In this document: in pieces, positions 25,565 to 34,462 of the stretch
How the letters are laid out: each line of letters begins with the position of its first letter
Position numbering within the stretch: the first letter of the stretch is position 1
NCBI GenBank assembly: GCA_030694465.1
Contig: JAUXYJ010000055.1
Span: 264,413 to 328,412 of the forward strand
Length of the DNA stretch: 64,000 nt
Source: Deltaproteobacteria bacterium
GTDB lineage: Bacteria > Myxococcota_A > Polyangia > Polyangiales > Ga0077539
Direction: 5' to 3'
Notes under the pieces: model-generated
The model's database searches: none
Told to the model about the DNA's origin: nothing
Seen by the model: the letters and a program-made list of their open reading frames with translations, nothing else
Translations under genes and position numbers: made by a program

Positions 25565-27316
25565 ATGTTTGAAGTAGACCCCGTCAAGGCCCTCCGCCCG
25601 CACTTTGAAGCCGCCCTCACCGCTGCGTTTGGAGCTGAATATTCGCAGACCGACCCCATGCTCCAGTGGTCCGATCGTGCCGACCTCCAGTCCAACGTCG
25701 CCATGGGGCTCGCGCGCAAAGTCGGCCAGAACCCCCGCGCCGTCGCCGAGAACCTTCTCAAGCACCTGAGCGCAAACGACATCATCGAGAAGACCGAGCT
25801 CGCAGGCCCCGGGTTTATTAACATTACGCTGCGCACCGACTGGCTCGCCGCGGGGCTGAGCGCGCGGCTCGAAGACCCCCGGTTGGGTGTGCCCGAAGCC
25901 ACGGTCCGCGACACCGTCGTGGTGGACTACTCGGCCCCCAACGTCGCCAAAGAAATGCACGTGGGCCACCTTCGCAGCTCAGTGATCGGCGATTCGCTCG
26001 CGAGATTGCTCGAGTGGCGAGGTCACACGGTCCTCCGGCAGAACCACATCGGCGACTGGGGGACGCCCTTTGGCATGCTCATCGAGCACCTGCTCGACCT
26101 CGGCGAAGAGCAAACCGCAGCCGAAGTGAGCGTCGGTGAGCTAAGCGCGTTTTACAAAGCCGCTCGTAAAAAGTTTGATTCGGACAGCGAATTTGCTGAG
26201 CGCGCACGCAACCGCGTCGTCTCGCTTCAGCGCGGCGACGAAGAGACCCTGCGGCTCTGGCGCCAGCTCGTCGAGCTCTCGGCCAAGTACTTCGAGGCCA
26301 TCTACGACAAGCTCGACGTGACCCTCCGAAGAGAGCACGTCGCGGGGGAGAGCAGCTACAACGCGCTGCTCGCCCCGGTCGCACAAGAGCTCACGGACAC
26401 AGGCCTCGCCGTGATGAGCGACGGCGCGCTGTGCGTTTTTCCGCCGGGATTTAAGAGCAAAAGCGGCGAGCCTCTGCCGCTCATTGTGCGCAAGAGCGAC
26501 GAAGGCTTTGGCTACGCTGCGACAGACCTCGCCGCTGTAAAGCACCGCACGCAGACCCTCAAGGCCACACGCATGCTCTACGTCGTCGGTGCGCCACAGG
26601 AGCAGCATTTTGCCATGGTTTTCGCTGTCGCTCGCATGGCGGGATGGCTCACTGACGCCATCCGCGTGACCCACGTCGCGTTTGGATCCGTGCTTGGGAC
26701 CGACAAGCAAATGTACCGGACACGCTCGGGGGACTCGGTGCGCTTGATCGACCTCATCGACGAGGCCATCGACCGCGCTCGCCAAGAAGTCCAGGCAAAA
26801 TCCCCTCATTTGGACCCGCAAGAGCAGGCGCAAATCGCGCGCGACGTGGGTGTCGCCGCGATCAAGTATGCCGATCTCTCGAGCGATCGCGTGAGAGACT
26901 ACGTGTTTGATCTCGAGCGCATGACCCGCGCCGAGGGCAACACCGGACCCTACCTGCAGTACGCCCACGCGCGCACACGCTCGATCCTCCGAAAGGCCCT
27001 TGAGCAAGGGCACGCTGTGCCCGTCGCACACACGCCGCTCGCGGTCGGGAGCGAGCCCGCGGAGAAGCAGCTCATGCTGCACTTGTCGCGTTTTGGCGCG
27101 GCCGTCGAGAGCGTCGAGTCGCTGCTTGAGCCTCACAAGCTGTGCACCTACCTGTATGAACTCGCCTCCCGTTTTGCGAGCTTCTACGACCAGTGCCCCG
27201 TGCTGCGCTCAGAGGGAGATGTGCGTGCAGGTCGTCTCGCGCTCGTGCAGGCCACCGGAGACACACTCAACGTCGGGATGTCGCTGCTCGGGCTGCGCGC
27301 GCCCACCCGAATGTGA
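25565..27316 (+). CDS. argS: Arginine--tRNA ligase
   Basis: The protein has 583 residues from ATG 25565, with GAGAG upstream. An N-terminal Add1 domain covers about 1-95. The class I HIGH-type motif appears as VAKEMHVGHLRSS near 133. The MSTR-type signature is YRTRSGDSVRLIDLIDEA. The C-terminal DALR anticodon-binding domain (about 465-583) contains EGNTGPYLQYAHARTRSI at its start. The enzyme charges tRNA-Arg; a tRNA-Arg gene lies 10 kb away in the same window. Confidence 0.97.
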   Translation: MFEVDPVKALRPHFEAALTAAFGAEYSQTDPMLQWSDRADLQSNVAMGLARKVGQNPRAVAENLLKHLSANDIIEKTELAGPGFINITLRTDWLAAGLSARLEDPRLGVPEATVRDTVVVDYSAPNVAKEMHVGHLRSSVIGDSLARLLEWRGHTVLRQNHIGDWGTPFGMLIEHLLDLGEEQTAAEVSVGELSAFYKAARKKFDSDSEFAERARNRVVSLQRGDEETLRLWRQLVELSAKYFEAIYDKLDVTLRREHVAGESSYNALLAPVAQELTDTGLAVMSDGALCVFPPGFKSKSGEPLPLIVRKSDEGFGYAATDLAAVKHRTQTLKATRMLYVVGAPQEQHFAMVFAVARMAGWLTDAIRVTHVAFGSVLGTDKQMYRTRSGDSVRLIDLIDEAIDRARQEVQAKSPHLDPQEQAQIARDVGVAAIKYADLSSDRVRDYVFDLERMTRAEGNTGPYLQYAHARTRSILRKALEQGHAVPVAHTPLAVGSEPAEKQLMLHLSRFGAAVESVESLLEPHKLCTYLYELASRFASFYDQCPVLRSEGDVRAGRLALVQATGDTLNVGMSLLGLRAPTRM

Positions 27317-27449
27317 CGGACGGCTGACGGCACTGGCAATCGGCTGACGGGGCGGGGTGTGGTGTCAAAACGACAGCGATTTTTGTTCGGCGTGCAAAAA
27401 TCCAGAGATCTGTGTTGGTACGCACTTTGCGGAAGCGACCCTCCGCACC

Positions 27450-28148
27450 ATGTCTTACCTCGCGCCGCTCAGTGGTTTTTCTCGTCGACCCCTCACGTGG
27501 CTTGCGCGCGCTGCGACTGTCGCGTGCTTGGCAGGCTGCGGCGCGAGCCTCTCGGCCGGCGCGGACGGAGACACAGACCCTGACGCCGCCGTGTTTGCGC
27601 TCATGGCCTCGAATCCGTTGTCAGATCCACGCCAAGACGGCGCCGCTGGGGACGCCGCTGGGGACGCCGCGAGCGAAGCCGCTGCGGCTGTACGCTCCGA
27701 CCGCGCGAGCACCCGCGTAGAGCTCAACATCCGAAGCAACATCGAGGGCCGCGCCCTCACGCTGATGGCCCGCCAGTGGCTCGACGGCGCCTCACGGCCT
27801 GCCACGTACACCGTCATCGCGCAGCAGCCCGCAAACGCCCGTGGAGCGTTCGCTACGCAGGTCATCCTTCAGCCTCCCGCCGGCGTCGCCCTCAACGCGC
27901 GGATGTACGTCCAGCTCGAGGCGACCTTGGCGCGCACCGCGACCGAGCCCACCCAAGTCCTACGGCGCTACGTCGCGTTTTCGTTTGTGCCCAACCAGGT
28001 CATGCAGTCCGCGCTGACGCTCGTCGCGAGCTGCGATGGACTGAGCCCCGAGTGCCCTAACACCCCGCTGGACGTCTGCAACGTGCAGACCGTGTGCGAG
28101 GTACGCAACATGCGCTGTGGTGGCGGAGGTGCCTGCCGAGCGCGATAA
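27450..28148 (+). CDS. Hypothetical lipoprotein with GDAA repeats
   Basis: The protein has 232 residues from ATG 27450. The leader ends VACLAGC, a clear lipobox. A low-complexity stretch GDAAGDAAGDAASEAAAA follows (12-base repeats that preserve frame), then an Ig-like beta-rich domain (LNIRSNIEGRALTLMAR..., VILQPPAGVALNARMYVQLE) and a Cys-rich C-terminus with six cysteines. No family is recognised. Its end overlaps the longest possible start of the next gene, but that gene more likely begins at 28202. Confidence 0.65.
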   Translation: MSYLAPLSGFSRRPLTWLARAATVACLAGCGASLSAGADGDTDPDAAVFALMASNPLSDPRQDGAAGDAAGDAASEAAAAVRSDRASTRVELNIRSNIEGRALTLMARQWLDGASRPATYTVIAQQPANARGAFATQVILQPPAGVALNARMYVQLEATLARTATEPTQVLRRYVAFSFVPNQVMQSALTLVASCDGLSPECPNTPLDVCNVQTVCEVRNMRCGGGGACRAR

Positions 28149-28201
28149 TTTCGCGGCCGAATCACTTCACCTCTCGTCCGTTTCTCCCCACGCTCCCGCC
28201 T

Positions 28202-29995
28202 GTGAAGACCCACGTCGCGCCGCCCGCTCCGCCAAGCGGGCTGCTCTCGCTCACAGCGCGCCAGCGCCTGCTGCCCATCCTGTGCTCGCTCTTGCTCATG
28301 TTGCCGATGTTCGCCGTGGGGCACTACAACGACGACTGGGCGTTTCATCTCATTTTGGATGGGCATGTCCCGGTCTATCCCGCGAGCCCGCACCGCCTGT
28401 ACGAGTTCTCACGCGGCCCCGCGCACACGCCCGCGCTCATCGACGCCGGTGCGCTGCCCTGGTGGACCGAGCCCACGTTTCGGCTGCGGTTCTTTCGCCC
28501 GCTGAGCTCTCTGTCGTTTGCGCTGGATCACTACGTGTTTCGCGCGTCTCCGATGGCGGCACACGTCCAAAGCGCGCTCGTGTACGCGCTGGTTCTGTGG
28601 CTTTTTTCTCGGCTCATCGCGCTGCTGCTTCCCGAGCGCAGCGCCCGATACACCCTGTGGCTTCTCGCGCTGTCTTCGTGCTGGATCTCGCCGGTCGCGT
28701 GGCCCTCGGCTCGCAACGGGCTGTGGGCGGCAGCGTTTGCGTTGATGGCCCTCAACACCCACGCGCATGACCGCGTGAGCGCGCGTCCCGTTCGCTACGG
28801 CTGGGCGCTCTTGGCCCTCCTCGCCTCGAGCCTCTGTGGCGAACACATGGTCGGCGCGCTCCCCATGTTGCTCGGGATCGAGTGGGCCCTCACGCCCAAC
28901 AAGACCTGGCGAGACCGGGGCATTGCGTGCGCTCCGTACATCGCTTTCGTTGCTGCATTTGCAGTGTTTTATAAGCTCATGGGCTTCGGCGCCGGAGGCT
29001 CAGGGCTCTACCTCGACCCCGTGCGCGACGTGGGCCGCGCGCTGCGTGAGTTCGCTCCGCGCATGAGCGCGCTCATGATCGACGCGACCCTCGGGGTGCC
29101 CTCAGAGCTCTACGGGCTCTTGATTGACAACCCCGTCGCATATGTTGTCGCCGGTGCGCTCGTGGCTGCCGTGAGTGTGGCTTCGCTCGTGCGGCTCCGT
29201 CGCGCGTCTCCCGTGCGAGAGCACCGCGTGATTTGTGCGCTCTGGTGTGCCTCAAGCTTTGCGATTGCGCCCACGATTTTCGGGGTCCTCGGAGGCCGCT
29301 TGCTCATGCTCGCCGTGCTCGGACCCGCGGCGCTCTTGGGCGCGATCGCGGCCCTCGCGATGCAACAAGTGCGTGTCGCTTCGGCGCCCGCGAGGCTGCG
29401 CGCGTGGGCCGTCTTGGCGTCGCTATTGTTCGTGCGAGGTGTGTTCGCGGTGCTCGTGCGCGAGGGGCAAATCGCGCAGATGGTCGCGGTCTCGCGTGCA
29501 CAGCAGCAAATCCCAATCAATCAGCAAATTCGCTGTCCAAACGACGCAATGCGCTTGATCGTCAACGCGTCCGATCCGGCCATCGGGATGTACGCGGCCC
29601 CCACGCTGCTCTATCACCAACCGACGCTCCGAGGCGGCGTGCAGACCCTCAGCGTTGCCCCTGCAGAGCACACCCTCACGCGCACTGGGATCAACCGCAT
29701 GGAGCTCTCGGTCGCGACAGGGTCACTCACCGGGTTTGCATTCGGTCAGGTATTTCGCAGTCTTCAGAGCCCTATCGCGGTCGGGACCGTGCTGCACCAA
29801 GGAGCGCTGAGCGTCCGCGTGTTAGACAGCCCTCACGGGCAACCTTCGCGTGTTGAGCTCGCTGTGCCGACGTCGTTTGACGACCCTCGCGTATGTCTGG
29901 TTCGGTGGCACTCTCAGCGCCTTGAGAGCGTGGCCGCGCCTGCCCTCGGAGGCTCTCTCAAGGTGGCCTTCGAGCGGGGACCCTTTGGGTTCTAA
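28202..29995 (+). CDS. Polytopic membrane protein, GT-C glycosyltransferase-like
   Basis: The protein has 597 residues from GTG 28202. The first transmembrane segment (LLPILCSLLLMLPMFAVG) is followed by HYNDDWAFHL, an acidic pair in the first periplasmic loop typical of GT-C enzymes that use polyprenyl-phosphate sugars. About ten further segments follow, then a soluble C-terminal domain of about 130 residues. It would transfer sugars or modify lipids or proteins on the outer face of the inner membrane. No partner genes are adjacent. Confidence 0.6.
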   Translation: MKTHVAPPAPPSGLLSLTARQRLLPILCSLLLMLPMFAVGHYNDDWAFHLILDGHVPVYPASPHRLYEFSRGPAHTPALIDAGALPWWTEPTFRLRFFRPLSSLSFALDHYVFRASPMAAHVQSALVYALVLWLFSRLIALLLPERSARYTLWLLALSSCWISPVAWPSARNGLWAAAFALMALNTHAHDRVSARPVRYGWALLALLASSLCGEHMVGALPMLLGIEWALTPNKTWRDRGIACAPYIAFVAAFAVFYKLMGFGAGGSGLYLDPVRDVGRALREFAPRMSALMIDATLGVPSELYGLLIDNPVAYVVAGALVAAVSVASLVRLRRASPVREHRVICALWCASSFAIAPTIFGVLGGRLLMLAVLGPAALLGAIAALAMQQVRVASAPARLRAWAVLASLLFVRGVFAVLVREGQIAQMVAVSRAQQQIPINQQIRCPNDAMRLIVNASDPAIGMYAAPTLLYHQPTLRGGVQTLSVAPAEHTLTRTGINRMELSVATGSLTGFAFGQVFRSLQSPIAVGTVLHQGALSVRVLDSPHGQPSRVELAVPTSFDDPRVCLVRWHSQRLESVAAPALGGSLKVAFERGPFGF

Positions 29996-30042
29996 GCGCT
30001 CAAATCAGGCGCAAGAGTGTGCTACCCCGAGCGAGAAATCCC

Positions 30043-31476
30043 ATGACTGAAACCATGATCTCCTCCGCGCTCTTGTCGTCTCTGATCGACATGGTCTCGC
30101 GCCAAGATCTCGCGCAACTTGAGCGCACTTGTGTAGAGCAACAGGCCGAAATCAAAGCGAATTTTGGCGACTGGACCCGCATCCCCCCAGCGCTTCAGCG
30201 CGACCCCGCTGCCATGCAACGCTACGCCAACGGGATCATCACGGTGGCGCAGTTGTTTGCACAATTGCTCGGCGATTCGTCGCTGTTGGCCAGGCTCGCG
30301 GGCCCGGCCGAGAGCAACCCCATCGTGCAGTGGGAGCAGCAGCTCGGTGCCGTTCAGCAGGCGCTCGGCAAGCGAGACTACGCGATCGCGCACACCACGC
30401 TCACGCAGGCCCTTGAGCAGACGCGCTCGCTCATGGGCCCAGGCGCCGACCGGTTGCGCGCGGTCTCGCTGGGTTTGCTCGGTCAGACGCTCTTTCACAT
30501 GGGACAGATGGCGCCGGCCATTCGGCAGTTCGAGGCCGCGGTGGCGCTGTGTCGCGCCCAGCAAGACCTCGACGGGGTCAACGCGTACCTCGCCGCGCTC
30601 TTCGAGGTGCAGCGCTGGCTTGGGCAAACCGAAAAAGCGGCCGAATGGGCTGATCAACTCGCGCAGCTGCATCAGACAACGGGCTCGGGCCAAGATGGCT
30701 TTTGGCGTGCTCGTGCGGCGAGCGTCCGCGCCGGAGAGCCCCTCGCCAAGGTGTTTATCCACCACGACGGACAACGTGTGGACCCCGATCTGCTCACGCC
30801 CGGCAGGGTCTTGCAGGGCTCGGTGCGCTTTGTGTTCGAGCGCAATCGCTTGGACCTGGGCGCCGTCGCCAAGCTGGTCGAGCAGGGGCGCACGCTCGGC
30901 GCGCAGCGTGACTACACCGCGGCGCTCGCGTGCTTTGACGAGGCCAGCGCGATCGACCCGTATGATCCCGAGCCACACTATCTTCGTGGGCAGACGCTGT
31001 TCTTGATGCAGCGCGCGGGCGACGCGGCGAAAGCCTATCGACGCACCGACGCGCTCGGGCCGGGGTGGTACCAAGTGCGCAGCGATCAGTGGCTGGCTGA
31101 GATGGTTTCGGCGGGCGAATATCCACACGAAGTCTTCGCGCTTCTGATCGCCCTTGAGGGCCAAGAGGCGCCCACGAGCCGCGCCGCCACCGCCGCCAAA
31201 GCCCTCGCGCAGTGGCCCACACTCGCGGCTTTGCACCACGCGCACGCCCGCGCGCTCGCGCAGGCAGGCGACGTAGACGGTGCGCGCGAGGCGGCCCGTC
31301 GGGGCCTCGCGTGTGTCCAAGAGCCAGACCTCGAGACGAGGCTGCTCGTGTCGCTCTCGCAGTGGTCTGGGGTGACAGAGCGCGCCGAGTTTTTGCTCCG
31401 CGCGGTACAAATTGGTGCAAATCCAGTGGCCAAAGCGATGGCGCAGCTGATGCTCGCTTCGATCCCCGCGCACTGA
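30043..31476 (+). CDS. TPR-repeat protein
   Basis: The protein has 477 residues from ATG 30043. Helical repeats fit tetratricopeptide units: DYAIAHTTLTQALEQ, GQMAPAIRQFEAAVALC, GRTLG...DYTAALACFDEASAIDPYDPEPHYLRGQ, and AHARALAQAGDVDGAREAARRGLA. No signal peptide is seen, so it should be cytoplasmic. TPR arrays mediate protein-protein contact; the partner is unknown. A CCGGCGACGTCGCCGG palindrome lies 21 bases after its stop. Confidence 0.75.
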   Translation: MTETMISSALLSSLIDMVSRQDLAQLERTCVEQQAEIKANFGDWTRIPPALQRDPAAMQRYANGIITVAQLFAQLLGDSSLLARLAGPAESNPIVQWEQQLGAVQQALGKRDYAIAHTTLTQALEQTRSLMGPGADRLRAVSLGLLGQTLFHMGQMAPAIRQFEAAVALCRAQQDLDGVNAYLAALFEVQRWLGQTEKAAEWADQLAQLHQTTGSGQDGFWRARAASVRAGEPLAKVFIHHDGQRVDPDLLTPGRVLQGSVRFVFERNRLDLGAVAKLVEQGRTLGAQRDYTAALACFDEASAIDPYDPEPHYLRGQTLFLMQRAGDAAKAYRRTDALGPGWYQVRSDQWLAEMVSAGEYPHEVFALLIALEGQEAPTSRAATAAKALAQWPTLAALHHAHARALAQAGDVDGAREAARRGLACVQEPDLETRLLVSLSQWSGVTERAEFLLRAVQIGANPVAKAMAQLMLASIPAH

Positions 31477-31496
31477 GAGCTTGTGGATTAAGAGAC

Positions 31497-31512
31497 CCGG
31501 CGACGTCGCCGG
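31497..31512. repeat. 16-bp palindrome CCGGCGACGTCGCCGG, copy 1
   Basis: Perfect palindrome in the gap between the TPR gene and the esterase gene, followed by ATGCACGC. It is one of six GGCGACGTCGCC sites in 12 kb. Confidence 0.9.
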
Positions 31513-31532
31513 ATGCACGCAGGCAAGCGCGC

Positions 31533-32597
31533 TTACGGCAGCGGATGCGCGGTGAAGAAGTCCCACATGCGCTCGGTGGCCGACACGTTGGTGGTGTTGT
31601 TTCCGAGCAGCGGGATGCTGTTGCCGCCGGGCCACTGGTGCCCTCCACCAGTGACCGTGCAGAGCTCGACCGAGGCGTCACTCGCACAACCCGACCACAC
31701 TTCGCAGCGGACATCGCCGCGCAGATAGCTCTGGCTCGGCGTAGCGCCGCACCGGTTGCGCACGCGCCAGTCGCTCATGGTCGCGGGGATCGAGAACTGC
31801 CCCGCGAAGCCCGCATACGGAACGACCGTGTCTGCGCTCCCGTGGTAGGCCTGCACCGGGACCGGGCGCCGCGGCGAGCACGACACCGTCTGATTGCCGC
31901 CCGCGACCGGCGCGATCGCGGCGATTCTGTCAGACAAATCGCAGCCCAAACGATGCGCCATGATCGCGCCATTGCTCAGCCCCGTGGCATACACGCGGCG
32001 GCGATCGAGGCAGAGCTGCACCGAGAGCGAGTCCAACATCGCGCGCGCAAAGCCCACGTCGTCGATGTTCGAGGCCTGCGCTTCGCCGCAGCAAAACCCA
32101 GCGTTCCATGTGGCGCCGATGCCCTGGGGGTGGACCACGATAAAGCCCGCGCGGTCGGCCTTGGCGGTCATCTGCGCGATCCAAATCTGCTGCGCCGCGT
32201 CGCTGTTGCGCCCATGAAAATTCAGCACCATCGGCGTCTGCCTACCGCGATCGTACCCGCTCGGAAGATGCACCACGAACGACCGCTCCCGCCCCTGGTG
32301 CGTCACCGTCCACGTGCGATCGTTGGTCCCCGGCGCCCTGCCACAGCCGCTCGTACTGGGGCTATCCGAGGGCGGAGTGACTGCGTCAGCCGAAGCCTCC
32401 CCATCGGGCTCGGCGCTCGCGTCGCCCGCGTCGTCCGCGTCGTCCGATCCGGCGACGTCGCCGGGTTCGACCGTCGCGCTGTCCTCTGGGCTCGACTGGT
32501 CCGGCATCGAGACATCGCGCAGCGGGCTGCTGGGCTCAGCGCACGAGACCGCGCCCGCCGTCGCGCAGCACACCACCCCCCAAAGCAAAATCTTCAT
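31533..32597 (-). CDS. Secreted esterase/depolymerase of the PHB-depolymerase/feruloyl-esterase type (lipoprotein)
   Basis: The protein has 354 residues from ATG 32597. The leader ends AGAVSC (plausible lipobox). An Asp/Ser-rich linker of about 75 residues contains one GDVAG unit encoded by the palindromic repeat. The alpha/beta-hydrolase domain has nucleophile motif GLSNGA, acid HGSADTVVPY and histidine GGGHQWPGG. The pattern matches LpqC-like poly(3-hydroxybutyrate) depolymerases and feruloyl esterases. It probably hydrolyses polymeric esters outside the cell. Confidence 0.85.
   Translation of the reverse strand: MKILLWGVVCCATAGAVSCAEPSSPLRDVSMPDQSSPEDSATVEPGDVAGSDDADDAGDASAEPDGEASADAVTPPSDSPSTSGCGRAPGTNDRTWTVTHQGRERSFVVHLPSGYDRGRQTPMVLNFHGRNSDAAQQIWIAQMTAKADRAGFIVVHPQGIGATWNAGFCCGEAQASNIDDVGFARAMLDSLSVQLCLDRRRVYATGLSNGAIMAHRLGCDLSDRIAAIAPVAGGNQTVSCSPRRPVPVQAYHGSADTVVPYAGFAGQFSIPATMSDWRVRNRCGATPSQSYLRGDVRCEVWSGCASDASVELCTVTGGGHQWPGGNSIPLLGNNTTNVSATERMWDFFTAHPLP
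32449..32464. repeat. 16-bp palindrome CCGGCGACGTCGCCGG, copy 2
   Basis: Perfect copy inside the esterase linker, in frame, adding Gly-Asp-Val-Ala-Gly to a low-complexity region. Confidence 0.9.
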
Positions 32598-32670
32598 GAG
32601 CAAACATTGGTCACAGGATTGTGTGGGCATTGCAAGCACACGTCGGTGCAGATCGTGATTGTATGGACGC

Positions 32671-33279
32671 ATGGATGCCGTCGACAGTCGCCGTGTTCGC
32701 GTGGGGGCCACCGTGTTTGTGCCCCAAGACGCCGGGTTTTTTGCAGCGGTCTCTTCGATCGAGCAGCGGCTCATCGGAGGCGAGCCCGTCTTGCTCTTGG
32801 TCGCGCTCGAGGGTGAGCTGTGCACGCCCGCGCTTGAGTCCGTCGTGAGCAAGTTCACCAAGCTCACAGCGCTCGATGACAACGCAGCCAACACGCTCCT
32901 GAGCGCGGCGGCGCCCTCGATGCTCACCCGCAACGCGGCGATCTGCCTGATCCACCCTGCGTATGTGCTCACGGCGACCGCAGGCGAAGCGCACGTGTAC
33001 CGCGAGCGCAACGCGCAGCTTGCCCGCACCGAGGGGCGCTGCGAGACCACCGAGCAAGGCCACTGGCTCGCCTGCACCGGCGACGCTCTGACCGAGGGCA
33101 GCGAGTTCTTTGCGCCCGGCCTCGACGTCGCCCGCGCAGCCCTAGGGATCCACGAGGGAGTCTTCGCCATGGGCGACCCCAACTTTGACCGCGACGGCCT
33201 CGATGCGTGGCTTGAGCGCTGCCTAGCGCGCGCCGCCGGCGACGTCGCCCGCGCCGCGGCCGCTGCCTGCTGGGTCTAG
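32671..33279 (+). CDS. Hypothetical cytoplasmic protein
   Basis: The protein has 202 residues from ATG 32671 (an upstream TTG would add four residues). It is alpha/beta in character: alternating strands (VLLLVALEG, AICLIHPAYVLTATAGEAHVY) and helices. The run FTKLTALDDNAANTLLSAAAPSML and ATAGEAHVYRERN faintly recalls PP2C-type phosphatases, but the metal-binding Asp motifs are not evident. No assignment is made. The C-terminal residues AAGDVARAAAAA are encoded by palindrome copy 3. Confidence 0.6.
   Translation: MDAVDSRRVRVGATVFVPQDAGFFAAVSSIEQRLIGGEPVLLLVALEGELCTPALESVVSKFTKLTALDDNAANTLLSAAAPSMLTRNAAICLIHPAYVLTATAGEAHVYRERNAQLARTEGRCETTEQGHWLACTGDALTEGSEFFAPGLDVARAALGIHEGVFAMGDPNFDRDGLDAWLERCLARAAGDVARAAAAACWV
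33236..33251. repeat. GGCGACGTCGCC palindrome, copy 3 (imperfect outer arm)
   Basis: The 12-bp core is perfect at 33238-33249; the outer right arm is CG in place of GG. It encodes GDVA near the C-terminus of the hypothetical gene. Confidence 0.8.
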
Positions 33280-34319
33280 CGCGTCGCGTGGGCGCGAGGC
33301 GTCCGCGCGAGCCACTTGCGAGCACTCAGCGCGCCCACGAGCGTCAGCAACAGCGCCAATGAGCCTGCGGATTCGCTCGCGTTCAACCGCTGCGCCGGCG
33401 CGCTGCACGCGCAGCCCGCGCACTGCCTGGTCATGCTCTCAGGCTCGAGTGCAGCGAGGCGCGTGTAGCAGTTGGTCGAGAGCAGGGCGGTTGTGACTGA
33501 CTCTGCGCGGACACGCGTGACGAGTTGGGTGGATACATTTAGCCCTTGGGTGGAGCAGCTCGCCATGCCGTCGGCCTGCACCCCGATGCCCATATACGAG
33601 CCCGGAAGCAGTGTTGGGCCCATCCACGTCACAGACTGTGCGCCGTCTTCGGCCACTGGAACCAATACGCGCGTGGTCGAGGCTTCGCCGCGAAAGTACG
33701 CGATCGTGAGGAGCCCGCCGACCGCGTGAGTCTGTGTGCTTCCATGGATACGATCGATTCGCGCGACGTCCGCTGAGGTCATGGTGCAGTCGAGCACTGC
33801 AGTCACCGTGCGAGAAGACGCCGCATCCCGGTCGCCATAGGGTTGGCAAAAGCACTGGTCGGGCTGCCCACAGACTTGGTTGCTGTACCCCGGCTGGATG
33901 AGCGCTGCTTCGGCGAGCGAAATCCCAGCGTCTTCGAGCCACGCGACCAGCGCAGGCTCATCGGCGAGCTGCGCGATGGTGTCGTAATTGCGCTGCGTCG
34001 CGATGTGCTCAACCAGCGCGTGTTGCCCCGTGAGCGCGAGCAAGTGCCCCACCGCGCAGGGGCTCCCGTGTGCATCGACAAAGACCGGTGTACGCGCCGC
34101 GTGCAAGTGGTTGTGCGGAAACAACCCCTCTTCGCGGTACTCGGTGAGCGCCTGCAAGAGCAACGCGCGAACGAGCGCGCGCGTGGGGTCGTGCTCGGTG
34201 GTGTTTGCGTTTGCCACGCGCTGAGCCCGCGCAATGTGCGCGTGGATGCGTGCGCGCTCGAACGCATTGGGGAGGTGTCGTGACGCGCTGTGCGTCGGCC
34301 CATAAGTCAATCCCGCCAT
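33276..34319 (-). CDS. Hypothetical protein with MYXO-CTERM-like C-terminal anchor
   Basis: The protein has 347 residues from ATG 34319. The N-terminal half has the pattern YREEGLFPHNHLHAARTPVF then DAHGSPCAVGHLLALTG and WLEDAGISLAEAALIQPGY, seen in uncharacterised secreted proteins of Myxococcota and Bacteroidetes. The middle is Cys-containing and beta-rich. The tail has CAGCAC, then a hydrophobic segment (SLALLLTLVGAL) and basic residues, resembling MYXO-CTERM sorting signals. No clear N-terminal signal peptide is visible, which is odd for a sorted protein and leaves the start uncertain. Confidence 0.65.
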   Translation of the reverse strand: MAGLTYGPTHSASRHLPNAFERARIHAHIARAQRVANANTTEHDPTRALVRALLLQALTEYREEGLFPHNHLHAARTPVFVDAHGSPCAVGHLLALTGQHALVEHIATQRNYDTIAQLADEPALVAWLEDAGISLAEAALIQPGYSNQVCGQPDQCFCQPYGDRDAASSRTVTAVLDCTMTSADVARIDRIHGSTQTHAVGGLLTIAYFRGEASTTRVLVPVAEDGAQSVTWMGPTLLPGSYMGIGVQADGMASCSTQGLNVSTQLVTRVRAESVTTALLSTNCYTRLAALEPESMTRQCAGCACSAPAQRLNASESAGSLALLLTLVGALSARKWLARTPRAHATR

Positions 34320-34462
34320 ATGACCAAAGGATGGCACGGTCTGGTTGTCGATTCTAGGCAAAACACAGGTTCTTGGCTCTGTTGCGAGCTTCCGGCGCCT
34401 CCGTGATGGCCAATTCTCCCACCACTTGCAGGGTGTGACGATCCTTGATTGACTCTTGGTCT

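Noticed and set aside
27630..27680. Phase-variable repeat in the 27.4-kb lipoprotein (GDAA repeats)
   Set aside because: The unit is 12 bases, so copy-number change keeps the frame; it only lengthens a linker.
31212..32816. 534-codon plus-strand frame
   Set aside because: It is Arg/His/Ala-rich text antisense to the esterase and overlaps the end of the TPR gene.
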